In this document: positions 26,979-34,508 of the stretch, piece after piece
Numbering within the stretch: the stretch's first letter is position 1
How the letters are laid out: each line of letters starts with the position of its first letter
From: Comamonas odontotermitis
Lineage (GTDB): Bacteria; Pseudomonadota; Gammaproteobacteria; Burkholderiales; Burkholderiaceae_C
Reading direction: 5' to 3'
Length of the DNA stretch: 64,000 nt
Assembly: GCF_014207855.1 (NCBI RefSeq)
Contig: NZ_JACHKZ010000003.1
Span: forward strand, 62,001-126,000
The notes under the pieces: model-generated
Database searches by the model: none
What the model saw: the letters and a program-made list of their open reading frames with translations, nothing else
What the model was told of the DNA's origin: nothing
Translations under genes and position numbers: made by a program

Positions 26979-27950
26979 ATGTCGCGCTTTGCCTTGTCCT
27001 CTTCGGGGGCTTCGACGTTTTCCGTCAACCGCCGCCAGTCGCTCCTGCAGCTGGGCACGCTGGTGACCCTGCCTTGGGCGGCGGGCTCGGCCCTGGCGCA
27101 GCAAAGCTTTACGGTGCAGCAATCCAATGGTGCGGTGCAGGTGCCCGTCAAACCAAAAACCATTCTGGTGTTCGATCTGGCGGCGCTCGACTGCCTGCGA
27201 GCGCTGGGCGCGCAGGTCAAGGGCGTGCCCGATGTCGTCAAGTTCCCCGAGGTGCTGGAGCAGTACGCCAGCAAGGACTTCACCCGTATCGGCAGCCTGT
27301 TCGAGCCCAATTACGAAGTGGTCAAGGGCCTCAAGCCCGATGTGATCGTGGCCGGTGGCCGCTCGGCAGCGAAGGTGGCCGAGCTGTCCAAGATTGCGCC
27401 AACGCTCGATCTGACGGTGAACAATGCCAAGCCGGTGGAAAGCGCCTTCAAGCACCTGAAGATTCTGGGCCAGATGGTGGGCGCCGAGGCCAAGGCCGAT
27501 GAACTCATCGCCGCCATGCAGGCCGATATCGACAAGCTCAAGGGCTTGACGGCAGGCAAGGGCACGGGCCTGATGGTGATGACCAATGGCGGCAAGCTCA
27601 GCGCCTACGGCCCTGGCTCGCGCTTTGGCATGCTGCACGATGTGTACGGCATTGCGCCGGCCAACAAGGACATCCAGGTGGCGGGCCACGGCCAGGCGAT
27701 CTCGTTCGAGTTCATCCTCAAGACCAATCCGGACTGGCTGTTCGTGCTGGACCGCGATGCCGCCATTGGCCGCGAAGGCGCATCGGCGTCCAAGCTGCTG
27801 GACAACCCGCTGGTCAACGCCACCAAGGCGGCCCGAAAAAAGCAGATCGTCTATCTGAACTCGGCCAACTGGTACCTGCTGGGCAACGCCAGCCCCGGCT
27901 CGCTCCACGACGATGTGACGCAGCTGATCAACGCATTCTCCCAGGCCTGA
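26979..27950 (+). CDS. Ferric siderophore ABC transporter, periplasmic binding protein (CeuE/FatB-like)
   Basis: A 323-residue binding protein of the helical-backbone class. An N-terminal signal with NRRQSLLQLGTL precedes cleavage after ALAQQ; the mature part has KTILVFDLAALDCLRALG and KGLKPDVIVAGGR. Two residues that coordinate iron directly in CeuE appear conserved: the His in GHGQAISFE and the Tyr in NWYLLG. That points to a tetradentate (bis-catecholate) ferric siderophore as ligand. The start follows AAAGGA. It leads an operon with two permeases and an ATPase, behind a Fur box. Confidence 0.88.
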   Translation: MSRFALSSSGASTFSVNRRQSLLQLGTLVTLPWAAGSALAQQSFTVQQSNGAVQVPVKPKTILVFDLAALDCLRALGAQVKGVPDVVKFPEVLEQYASKDFTRIGSLFEPNYEVVKGLKPDVIVAGGRSAAKVAELSKIAPTLDLTVNNAKPVESAFKHLKILGQMVGAEAKADELIAAMQADIDKLKGLTAGKGTGLMVMTNGGKLSAYGPGSRFGMLHDVYGIAPANKDIQVAGHGQAISFEFILKTNPDWLFVLDRDAAIGREGASASKLLDNPLVNATKAARKKQIVYLNSANWYLLGNASPGSLHDDVTQLINAFSQA

Positions 27951-27987
27951 TGGCCGGGCTGCAGCCAGCCTTGCCGCGAGCCACAGC

Positions 27988-29019
27988 ATGACAGACATGG
28001 TTTTGAAAGCGCCACGCAGCGAGCGCAGCCCGGTGCTGCGCCCGCTGGCTTTCGCGCTGCCCGCCGTGGCGGCCCTGGCCGTTCTGGCCTTCATCAGCTT
28101 GCTGGTGGGGGTGAGCGATGTGTCGGTCGCCACCATCGTGCGCCTTTTCTCGCACAACGAAGACGACCTGGCCACGCAGGTGCTGGTTGCCAGCCGCGTG
28201 CCGCGCACGCTGGCGCTATTGCTGGCTGGCAGCGCCATGGCCGTGGCGGGCCTGCTGATGCAGATGCTGGCGCGCAACCACTACGTGGAGCCGTCGACCA
28301 TGGGCACCGCCGAATCCGCAGGCATGGGCATGCTCGTGGGTGTGCTGCTGTGGCCGGACATGCCCGTCTTTGCCAAGATGGGGCTGGCTGCGGTGTTTGC
28401 GCTTGCGGGCACGGCGCTGTTTCTGGCGGTGCTCTCGCGCATTCGCCTGCGGGCGGCACTGATCGTGCCGCTGGTGGGGCTGGTGCTGTCGGGGGTGATC
28501 GAATCGGCCACCACCTTCATCGCCTACCGCTTTGATCTGATGCAGACGGCGCGCGCGTGGATGACGGCGGATTTTTCCGCCATCGTGCAAGGCCGCTACG
28601 AGCTGCTGTGGCTGTCGCTGGCGGTCACCATCGTGGCCATGGTGGCGGCCGACCGCTTTACTGTGGCCGGCATGGGGCAGGACTTTGCCACCAACCTGGG
28701 GCTCAACTACAAGCGCCTGGTGGCGCAGGGCGTGGCCGTGGTGTCGGTGGTCACGGCGTCGGTCATCGTCACCGTGGGCATCATCCCGTTTGTCGGCCTG
28801 ATTGTGCCCAACCTGGTGCGGCTGGTGGTGGGCGACAACGTGCGCAAGTCGGTACTGTGGGTAGCCTGGGCCGGAGCCTTGATGGCGCTTGCCTGCGACC
28901 TGATCGGCCGCCTGGTGATTGCGCCCTACGAGGTGCCGATCGGCACGGTGATGGGGGTGATCGGCAGTGCCATGTTCCTCGCCCTGCTGCTGGCGCGGCG
29001 CAAGCGCGTGGGAGGTTGA
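27988..29019 (+). CDS. Ferric siderophore ABC transporter permease 1 (FecCD family)
   Basis: A 343-residue inner-membrane protein of the BtuC/FecCD fold with about ten membrane segments, including RVPRTLALLLAGSAMAVAGLLMQ near the N-terminus (the conserved RLPR/GxxLaxaG segment) and FVGLIVPNLVRLVVGDN, the cytoplasmic coupling region. It pairs with the second permease to form a heterodimeric channel. Encoded 37 bases after the binding protein gene. Confidence 0.92.
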   Translation: MTDMVLKAPRSERSPVLRPLAFALPAVAALAVLAFISLLVGVSDVSVATIVRLFSHNEDDLATQVLVASRVPRTLALLLAGSAMAVAGLLMQMLARNHYVEPSTMGTAESAGMGMLVGVLLWPDMPVFAKMGLAAVFALAGTALFLAVLSRIRLRAALIVPLVGLVLSGVIESATTFIAYRFDLMQTARAWMTADFSAIVQGRYELLWLSLAVTIVAMVAADRFTVAGMGQDFATNLGLNYKRLVAQGVAVVSVVTASVIVTVGIIPFVGLIVPNLVRLVVGDNVRKSVLWVAWAGALMALACDLIGRLVIAPYEVPIGTVMGVIGSAMFLALLLARRKRVGG

Positions 29020-29020
29020 T

Positions 29021-30055
29021 GTGAGCAGGGCATCCATGCAAAACATGCCTGCAGCGCTTGCAGGTGATGCGCCATCAGCTATGAAAAAAGCTGCAAATTT
29101 GTCGCTGTTAGGCACACCCGTCCGTCGCCTGTGGCTGCTGCTGGCGCTGGCGCTGCTTGCCAGTGGCCTGTTCATGACCATTGGTGTGCAGGCCGAGTGG
29201 AGCTTTGTGCTGCCGCTGCGAGGCACCAAGCTGGCTACCTTGTGGACGGTGGCGTTTGCAATTGGCGTATCGACCGTGCTGTTCCAGACGGTGACCGGCA
29301 ATCGCATCCTGACGCCCGCGGTGATGGGCTTTGACGCGCTGTTCCAGCTGATCCAGTCCGTGCTGGCGTTCACCATAGGTGTGGCTGCCATGCAGATCCC
29401 CGAGCTGGCGCGCTTTGGCATGAATGTAGGGCTGATGGTGGTGCTGTCCACCACTTTGTTCGTCTGGCTGTTTCGCGGGCAGGCCAGCAACCTGCATCTG
29501 CTGCTGCTGGTGGGCATTGTGGCGGGCATCTTCTTCCGCAGCCTGAACAACTTCGTCTGGCGCGTGATGGACCCCAATGATTTTGTGGTGCTGCAGGATC
29601 GCCTGTTTGCCAACTTCAACACCGTCTCGCGTCCGCTGCTCGCGCTGTCGCTCGTGGTGATTGCGGCCATGGGCCTGTGGGTATGGCGCCAGCGCCATGT
29701 GCTGGATGTGCTGGCGCTGGGCCGCGAGGTCGCCATCAACCTGGGTGTGGACTACCAGCGCGCGGTGATGGGCATCCTGGTTGTGATCGCCATTCTGGTG
29801 TCGGTCTCCACCGCGCTGGTGGGGCCGGTCACCTTCTTTGGCCTGCTGGTGAGCAACATGGCCTACCAGTTGATGCATACGCACCAGCACCGCTACACGC
29901 TGGCGGCCACCGTGTTGCTTGGGGCACTGCTTCTGGTCGGTGGGCAGATGGTGCTGGAGCGTCTGTTTGGCTTCAACACCTCGCTGTCGATCGTGGTGGA
30001 GTTTCTGGGCGGGCTCACCTTCATCTACCTGCTGGTGCGAAAAACCAGGCATTGA
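29021..30055 (+). CDS. Ferric siderophore ABC transporter permease 2 (FecCD family)
   Basis: A 344-residue partner permease. The GTG at 29021, one base after the stop of permease 1 and behind GGGAGG, is preferred over an internal start at 28967. The N-terminal 45 residues before the first membrane segment are unusual and their DNA (29077-29103, CAGCTATGAAAAAAGCTGC) resembles a piece of the local short-repeat family. Family features include GPVTFFGLLVSNMAYQL and the final hydrophobic hairpin. Confidence 0.88.
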   Translation: MSRASMQNMPAALAGDAPSAMKKAANLSLLGTPVRRLWLLLALALLASGLFMTIGVQAEWSFVLPLRGTKLATLWTVAFAIGVSTVLFQTVTGNRILTPAVMGFDALFQLIQSVLAFTIGVAAMQIPELARFGMNVGLMVVLSTTLFVWLFRGQASNLHLLLLVGIVAGIFFRSLNNFVWRVMDPNDFVVLQDRLFANFNTVSRPLLALSLVVIAAMGLWVWRQRHVLDVLALGREVAINLGVDYQRAVMGILVVIAILVSVSTALVGPVTFFGLLVSNMAYQLMHTHQHRYTLAATVLLGALLLVGGQMVLERLFGFNTSLSIVVEFLGGLTFIYLLVRKTRH

Positions 30056-30083
30056 GAGCCGAAGGCTGGAGAGTCAGAAAGTC

Positions 30084-30839
30084 ATGATCGAAACAGAAAA
30101 CCTGTGCAAAACCCATGGCACCACCACAGTGCTGCATGGGGTGGACCTGCGCATTCCGCAAGGCAAGCTCACGGCCATCATCGGCCCCAACGGAGCGGGT
30201 AAATCCACTGCCCTGGGCCTGATCAGCCGCCTGGTGCCGATGACATCGGGCCAGGTGCGCATCGAGGGGCGGGACATTGCCACCACGGCCAGTGATGCGC
30301 TGGCTCGCATTCTGGCCATTCTGCGGCAGGACAACCAGAGCGCGCTGCGCCTGACGGTGCGCGATCTGGTGGCGTTTGGCCGGTTTCCACATTCCAAGGG
30401 CCGGCTGAGCGCAGAGGACAAGGCCCATGTGGACCGGGCTCTGGCCTATCTGAACCTGGAATCGCTGGAGGCGCGCTTTCTCGACGAACTCTCAGGCGGC
30501 CAGCGCCAGCGGGCCTACATCGCCATGGTGCTGTGCCAGGACACGCGCTACATCTTGCTCGACGAGCCGCTCAACAACCTGGACATGGCCCATGCCGTGG
30601 GCATGATGAAGCTGCTGCGCCGGGCCGTGCGGGACACCGGCAAGACCGTGGTGGTGGTGTTGCACGACATCAATTTTGCGGCCACCTACGCGGATCACAT
30701 CATTGCGATGAAAGACGGCCACCTGTACCGCGAGGGCCCGCCGCAGACGGTGGTGTGCAACGAGGTGCTGAGCGACCTGTACGCCATCGATGTGCGTGTG
30801 CATGAAGTGGGCGGGCGGCGGTTCTGCGACTATTTCTGA
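30084..30839 (+). CDS. Ferric siderophore ABC transporter ATP-binding protein
   Basis: A 251-residue ATPase with Walker A GPNGAGKST, Q-loop RQDNQ, signature LSGGQRQRA, Walker B ILLDEPLNNLD and switch His in VLHDI, so all catalytic motifs are intact. It powers the two FecCD-type permeases upstream; the ATG at 30084 is 28 bases after the permease stop. It closes the operon. Confidence 0.94.
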   Translation: MIETENLCKTHGTTTVLHGVDLRIPQGKLTAIIGPNGAGKSTALGLISRLVPMTSGQVRIEGRDIATTASDALARILAILRQDNQSALRLTVRDLVAFGRFPHSKGRLSAEDKAHVDRALAYLNLESLEARFLDELSGGQRQRAYIAMVLCQDTRYILLDEPLNNLDMAHAVGMMKLLRRAVRDTGKTVVVVLHDINFAATYADHIIAMKDGHLYREGPPQTVVCNEVLSDLYAIDVRVHEVGGRRFCDYF

Positions 30840-30970
30840 CCGTTCTCCATCGCTTCCGTCAAGGATGGAGGGCAGAGAAATAGGTAATGCCCTGCCTATA
30901 AGCGGCAGACATTGACAGCAAGTACGTTTGATGATTTATTGTGAAATTGTTTAATTAACAAGTAAGTAGC

Positions 30971-30995
30971 AAGAATTCCATGTTTTGGAATTTTT
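30971..30995 (+). terminator. Weak intrinsic terminator in an AT-rich spacer
   Basis: AATTCCA (30974-30980) pairs with TGGAATT (30986-30992), extendable at both ends, followed by a short T run. It lies 130 bases after the siderophore ABC operon. The whole 30840-31051 spacer is much richer in A and T than its surroundings; TATAAT at 31005-31010 is a likely -10 for the FHA gene. Confidence 0.55.
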
Positions 30996-31051
30996 ACTAA
31001 TTAGTATAATTAATATCAATTTGATACAAAACACCTTCCAACTATCTTCCC

Positions 31052-31384
31052 ATGACCACCGAATTGCTGATCAAGGAGCACAACAGGCTTGCGTTGCGCT
31101 CGCTGTTCCTGGAGGACGGCTTTTCCACTTTTGGCCGTGAGCCCGGCAGCGCCATCGTGATGGACCATGCCAGCGTCAGCCGCCACCATGGTGCCTTCTT
31201 TCTGCGCGAGCGCTTTGGCATTCTGACGGTAGAGGACCATGACAGCACCAACGGCACCCTGGTCAACGGGGTACGGGTCAAGCGCAAGATACTGTTCACC
31301 GGCGACGTGGTGCAGGTGGGTGATTTCCAGTTGTACGTGCGCCATGGGTCGACCCAGGGGGGCGATGCATCGGCCGGGGGCTAA
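31052..31384 (+). CDS. FHA-domain protein 1
   Basis: A 110-residue protein that is almost only a forkhead-associated domain, which binds phosphothreonine. The core motifs are FGREPGS (first loop Gly-Arg), SVSRHHG (the Ser and His of the phosphopeptide-binding loop) and DHDSTNGTLVNG. It has no signal peptide and no second domain. No Ser/Thr kinase or phosphatase is nearby. A paralogue lies 5 kb away on the other strand (36057-36425). Function unknown beyond binding a phosphoprotein. Confidence 0.9.
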   Translation: MTTELLIKEHNRLALRSLFLEDGFSTFGREPGSAIVMDHASVSRHHGAFFLRERFGILTVEDHDSTNGTLVNGVRVKRKILFTGDVVQVGDFQLYVRHGSTQGGDASAGG

Positions 31385-31402
31385 GTGCTACATGCCCATA
31401 AA

Positions 31403-31428
31403 AAAAGCTGCTGAAGACAGCAGCTTTT
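31403..31428. terminator. Bidirectional terminator between the FHA gene and queA
   Basis: AAAAGCTGCTG (31403-31413) pairs with CAGCAGCTTTT (31418-31428) around a 4-base loop; further A and T on the flanks allow termination of both convergent genes. Confidence 0.88.
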
Positions 31429-31480
31429 GGGTTGGGTGGTGGGCCAGGCCATCAGTCCACCACGCCATCACGCCATCAGA

Positions 31481-32653
31481 TCATGCAGCTGCAGCGCCAG
31501 GTGCGGCGGGTGTGGGCTCTTCGCTGCCAGGCTGGGCCTCTTCGCCTGCGGCCATGTGTTTTTTGCGCTGCAGCAGCATCGAGTCGCCGTAGCTGAAGAA
31601 GCGGTACTGCTGGGCGACTGCGTGCTTGTACAGATCCATGATGTGTTCGTAGCCCGCAAAGGCGCTCACCAGCATCATCAGGCTGCTTTTGGGCAGGTGG
31701 AAGTTGGTGACCAGCATGTCGACCACGCGGTAGGGGAAGCCGGGCGTGATGAAGATGTTGGTGTCACCCGAGAGCTGGCCGGTGCGCGCCCATGATTCGA
31801 GCGTGCGCACGGTGGTGGTGCCCACGGCAACCACACGGCCGCCGCGCTGGCGGCAGCGCTCCAGCGCTGCCAGGGTGGGCAGTGGAATGTTGTACCACTC
31901 GCTATGCATCTGGTGGTCTTTGAGGTTCTCGGTCTTGACTGGCTGGAAGGTGCCTGCGCCGACGTGCAGGGTGACGCTCGCGCGCTCCACGCCTTTGGCT
32001 TCGAGGGCGGCCAGCACCTTGTCGTCAAAATGCAGCGCGGCAGTGGGTGCCGCCACGGCGCCGGGGTTTTTGGCAAACACTGTCTGGTAGCGCACTTCGT
32101 CTTCGGCCTGGTTCGGGTCCTGGCCCGATTGCTGTTCGCGCTCGATGTAGGGCGGCAGCGGGATGTGGCCGTGTTGCTGCATCAGCTCCCACGGGGTTTC
32201 GCCATGGGGGCCGTCGAGGCGCAGGCGGAACAGGGCGCCCATTTCGTTGGGCCAGCGGCCCATCAGCATGGCGTCAAAGCCGCCCGCCTTCTTGCCGCCC
32301 ACCATGTGCAGCACACCACCGATGGCCGGTTTCTTGCTCACTTTCATGTGGGCGACGACTTCGTTGCCGTCCAGCACGCGCTCGATCAGCAACTCGATCT
32401 TGCCGCCGCTGGATTTTTCGCCAAACACGCGGGCCTTGATCACCTGGGTGTCGTTGAAGACCAGCAGGTCGCCCGCTTGCAGCAGATCGGGGAGTTCGTA
32501 GAAGTGGCGGTCGGCCAGCTCGGGCTCGCGCGCGTCCAGCAGGCGCGAGGCGCTGCGCTCGGCAGCGGGGTGTTGGGCAATCAGCTCTGGAGGGAGCTCG
32601 AAATCGAAATCGCTCAGGTGAAAGGTGCGGCGCGCACCGGAAAAGGCAGTCAT
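31481..32653 (-). CDS. queA: S-adenosylmethionine:tRNA ribosyltransferase-isomerase
   Basis: Transfers and isomerises the ribosyl of S-adenosylmethionine onto preQ1-tRNA to give epoxyqueuosine. The 390-residue product has [15 protein letters not shown] at the N-terminus, [23 protein letters not shown], and TTTVRTLES plus [16 protein letters not shown] near the C-terminus. The ATG at 32653 matches the usual N-terminus. The last 25 residues are an extra Ala-, Pro- and Glu-rich tail. The upstream spacer is shared with the divergent binding-protein gene. Confidence 0.94.
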   Translation of the reverse strand: MTAFSGARRTFHLSDFDFELPPELIAQHPAAERSASRLLDAREPELADRHFYELPDLLQAGDLLVFNDTQVIKARVFGEKSSGGKIELLIERVLDGNEVVAHMKVSKKPAIGGVLHMVGGKKAGGFDAMLMGRWPNEMGALFRLRLDGPHGETPWELMQQHGHIPLPPYIEREQQSGQDPNQAEDEVRYQTVFAKNPGAVAAPTAALHFDDKVLAALEAKGVERASVTLHVGAGTFQPVKTENLKDHQMHSEWYNIPLPTLAALERCRQRGGRVVAVGTTTVRTLESWARTGQLSGDTNIFITPGFPYRVVDMLVTNFHLPKSSLMMLVSAFAGYEHIMDLYKHAVAQQYRFFSYGDSMLLQRKKHMAAGEEAQPGSEEPTPAAPGAAAA

Positions 32654-32761
32654 CTTCGGCTCTTGCAGGCGGTACACACCCGCAGCTCACAGGGATCAAA
32701 CAAGGGGGCGATTGTGCCACCGCAAAAGTGACACAGCAGGTTGCGCGGGAAACGCCGAGAG

Positions 32762-32779
32762 TTGTCATAAATTTGTCAC
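32762..32779. promoter_or_regulatory. Pho-box-like operator
   Basis: TTGTCAT-AAAT-TTGTCAC: two 7-base direct repeats with a 4-base AT spacer, the arrangement of PhoB boxes (CTGTCAT-N4-CTGTCAT). It lies 95 bases before the binding-protein gene at 32875 and 108 bases before divergent queA. Confidence 0.62.
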
Positions 32780-32874
32780 AATTGGCGCCGAGGTGGGATG
32801 TTGCCATCCGCCCGATTTCCAAATTGCAAACCGTTTTTCCAGCGTATTCAAACAACACAACCAGGAGCAAGCCC

Positions 32875-33903
32875 ATGGCACCCTTCAACATCCGCAGTCT
32901 TTCCGCCGCCGCCGTGCTGGCCGCACTCGCCGCCAGCGCCCAGGCGCAAGGCGTGGTCAATGCGCTGTGCAGTACCGATGCACCGTGGTGCGAAGCTGCG
33001 GCCAAGGAGTTCACCAAGAAGACCGGCATCAAGGTGAACCAGGCGCACAAGGGCACGGGCGAGATCGCTGCCCAGTTGCGCGCAGAGGCCAACAATCCCA
33101 AGACCGACATCTGGTGGGGTGGCACGGGTGATCCTTTCCTGCAGGCGGCCGAGCAAGGCCTGCTGGCCGAATACCGCCCCGCCTACATCAATGATCTGCG
33201 CGACTGGAGCGTGCGCCAGTACGCCATGTCGGGCAACCAGGTGGGCGGTTTCTACAGCTCGGCCATCGGCTTTGGCTACAACACCGATATCCTGAAGAAA
33301 AAGAAGCTGCCCGAGCCGCTGTGCTGGGCCGATGTGATCAAGCCCGAGTTCAAGGGCGAGGTGGAGATTTCGCACCCCGCCTCCAGCGGCACGGCCTACA
33401 CGGTGATCGCAGGGCTGGTGCAGCTGATGGGCGAAGACCAGGCGTTTGATTACCTCAAGAAACTCCATAAGAACACGACCACCTACACCCGCAGCGGCCA
33501 GGCACAGGCGCCCAATGTGGCCAAGGGCGAGGTGGGTGTGGGCATTACCTTCATGTTCAATTTCGAGAAGTGGAAGGCCGACAAATACCCCGTGAAGACG
33601 CATGCGCCCTGCGAAGGCACGAGCTACGAGGTGGGCGGCATTGCGCTGGTGAAGGGGGCGCGCAACATGGACAACGCTAAGAAGTACTACGACTGGCTGA
33701 TGGGCCCCGAGGGCCAGGCCGTTGGCGCCAAGGTGGGCAGCTACCAGGTGCCTGCCAACAAGACGTTCAAGATGGATCCGCGCATTCCGACCATGGACGA
33801 CGTCAAGCTGATCAAGTACGACTTCGAGAAGTACGGAAAATCTGCCGAGCGCAAGCGTCTGATTGACCGCTGGACCAAGGAAGTGGAATCGCTGCCACGT
33901 TGA
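32875..33903 (+). CDS. Orphan ABC transporter substrate-binding protein (AfuA/PhnS-like)
   Basis: A 342-residue periplasmic binding protein of the iron/hexose-phosphate/phosphonate group, with a signal peptide (AVLAALAASAQA) and the family segments GIKVNQAHKGTGE, WWGGTGDPFLQA and GFYSSAIGFGYNTD. The ATG at 32875 follows CAGGAG. Proteins of this type are often annotated as iron(III)-binding, but AfuA binds hexose phosphates and PhnS binds phosphonates; a Pho-box-like sequence upstream favours a phosphorus-containing ligand. No permease or ATPase is adjacent, so its transporter must be encoded elsewhere. Confidence 0.85.
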   Translation: MAPFNIRSLSAAAVLAALAASAQAQGVVNALCSTDAPWCEAAAKEFTKKTGIKVNQAHKGTGEIAAQLRAEANNPKTDIWWGGTGDPFLQAAEQGLLAEYRPAYINDLRDWSVRQYAMSGNQVGGFYSSAIGFGYNTDILKKKKLPEPLCWADVIKPEFKGEVEISHPASSGTAYTVIAGLVQLMGEDQAFDYLKKLHKNTTTYTRSGQAQAPNVAKGEVGVGITFMFNFEKWKADKYPVKTHAPCEGTSYEVGGIALVKGARNMDNAKKYYDWLMGPEGQAVGAKVGSYQVPANKTFKMDPRIPTMDDVKLIKYDFEKYGKSAERKRLIDRWTKEVESLPR

Positions 33904-33937
33904 TGTGATTCTGCGCTGGCGCGCAGGTGCCAGGAGT

Positions 33938-34365
33938 TCGCCCCGGTGGGCGAGGTACTTTCTTGTCTCGCAACAAGAAAGTACCCAAAGAAATACGCCC
34001 TGCTGCCTGCGTACCTGCGCTTCGCTCCGGGCAACCTGCGCTTCGCTCCGGGCAACCTGCGGTGCGCGGGCGTGGGCTGCACCGCATAACTCACTGTGCG
34101 CTTTACACTCCGTTCAAACAGATGCGGTGCATCAGTTCACGATGCAGTTGCACTCTACGGTGCAACTGCCCAGCCCACGCCCTGTGCTCCTCGGCGCAGG
34201 CAGAAGGGTGGGGGAGAGGCGACACGGGCTGTCGGGTTGCCCCTTTTGCAGACGCCGCGACACAGGTTGCCCGAAGGCGAAGCCGCAGGGACGCAGGCAG
34301 CAGGGCGGCCTTCTTTTGGGTACTTTTCTTGGCCGCCAAGAAAAGTGCCTCGCCTGCCGGGGCGA
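33938..34365. repeat. 428-bp long-inverted-repeat element (MITE-like)
   Basis: Non-coding element filling most of the 605-base gap 33904-34508. The left arm (33938-34038) and the right arm (34263-34365, reversed) align over about 100 bases with few mismatches: both read TCGCCCCGG, GGCGAGG, ACTTT, CTTG, then GTACCCAAA, CGCCCTGCTGCCTGCGT and CGGGCAACCTG. Each end also folds alone: 33954-33966 with 33973-33985, and 34319-34332 with 34336-34349. A 21-base tandem duplication occupies 34014-34055. Related GTACTTTCTTG elements are widespread in beta- and gammaproteobacteria and give spurious small ORFs. No transposase and no clear target duplication is seen. Confidence 0.8.
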
Positions 34366-34494
34366 GACCCGGCCAGCAATCCCCAATAGAAAACCATGCG
34401 CCTGCAGTGCATGCGTACATACATACGTACAGCCGCCCCCACAGCCAGCCACTACCCCAGCCTCGCCACCTACAGACGCATCCACCCACTACTT

Positions 34495-34502
34495 GCTATA
34501 GT
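34495..34502 (+). promoter_or_regulatory. Extended -10 of the osmoprotectant-type transporter gene
   Basis: TG-C-TATAGT, 6 bases before the ATG at 34509; no Shine-Dalgarno can fit between the predicted transcription start and the start codon. Confidence 0.45.
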
Positions 34503-34508
34503 GGCCCG

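Noticed and set aside
28967-29020. Start of permease 2 at 28967, overlapping permease 1 by 53 bases
   Set aside because: The GTG at 29021 has a good Shine-Dalgarno, and the extra residues (Cys- and Trp-rich) look like out-of-frame sequence of permease 1.
33927-34508. Several small ORFs in the gap before the osmoprotectant-type transporter, including a long upstream extension of that gene
   Set aside because: All lie in the long-inverted-repeat element; they are the usual spurious proteins of this repeat family.
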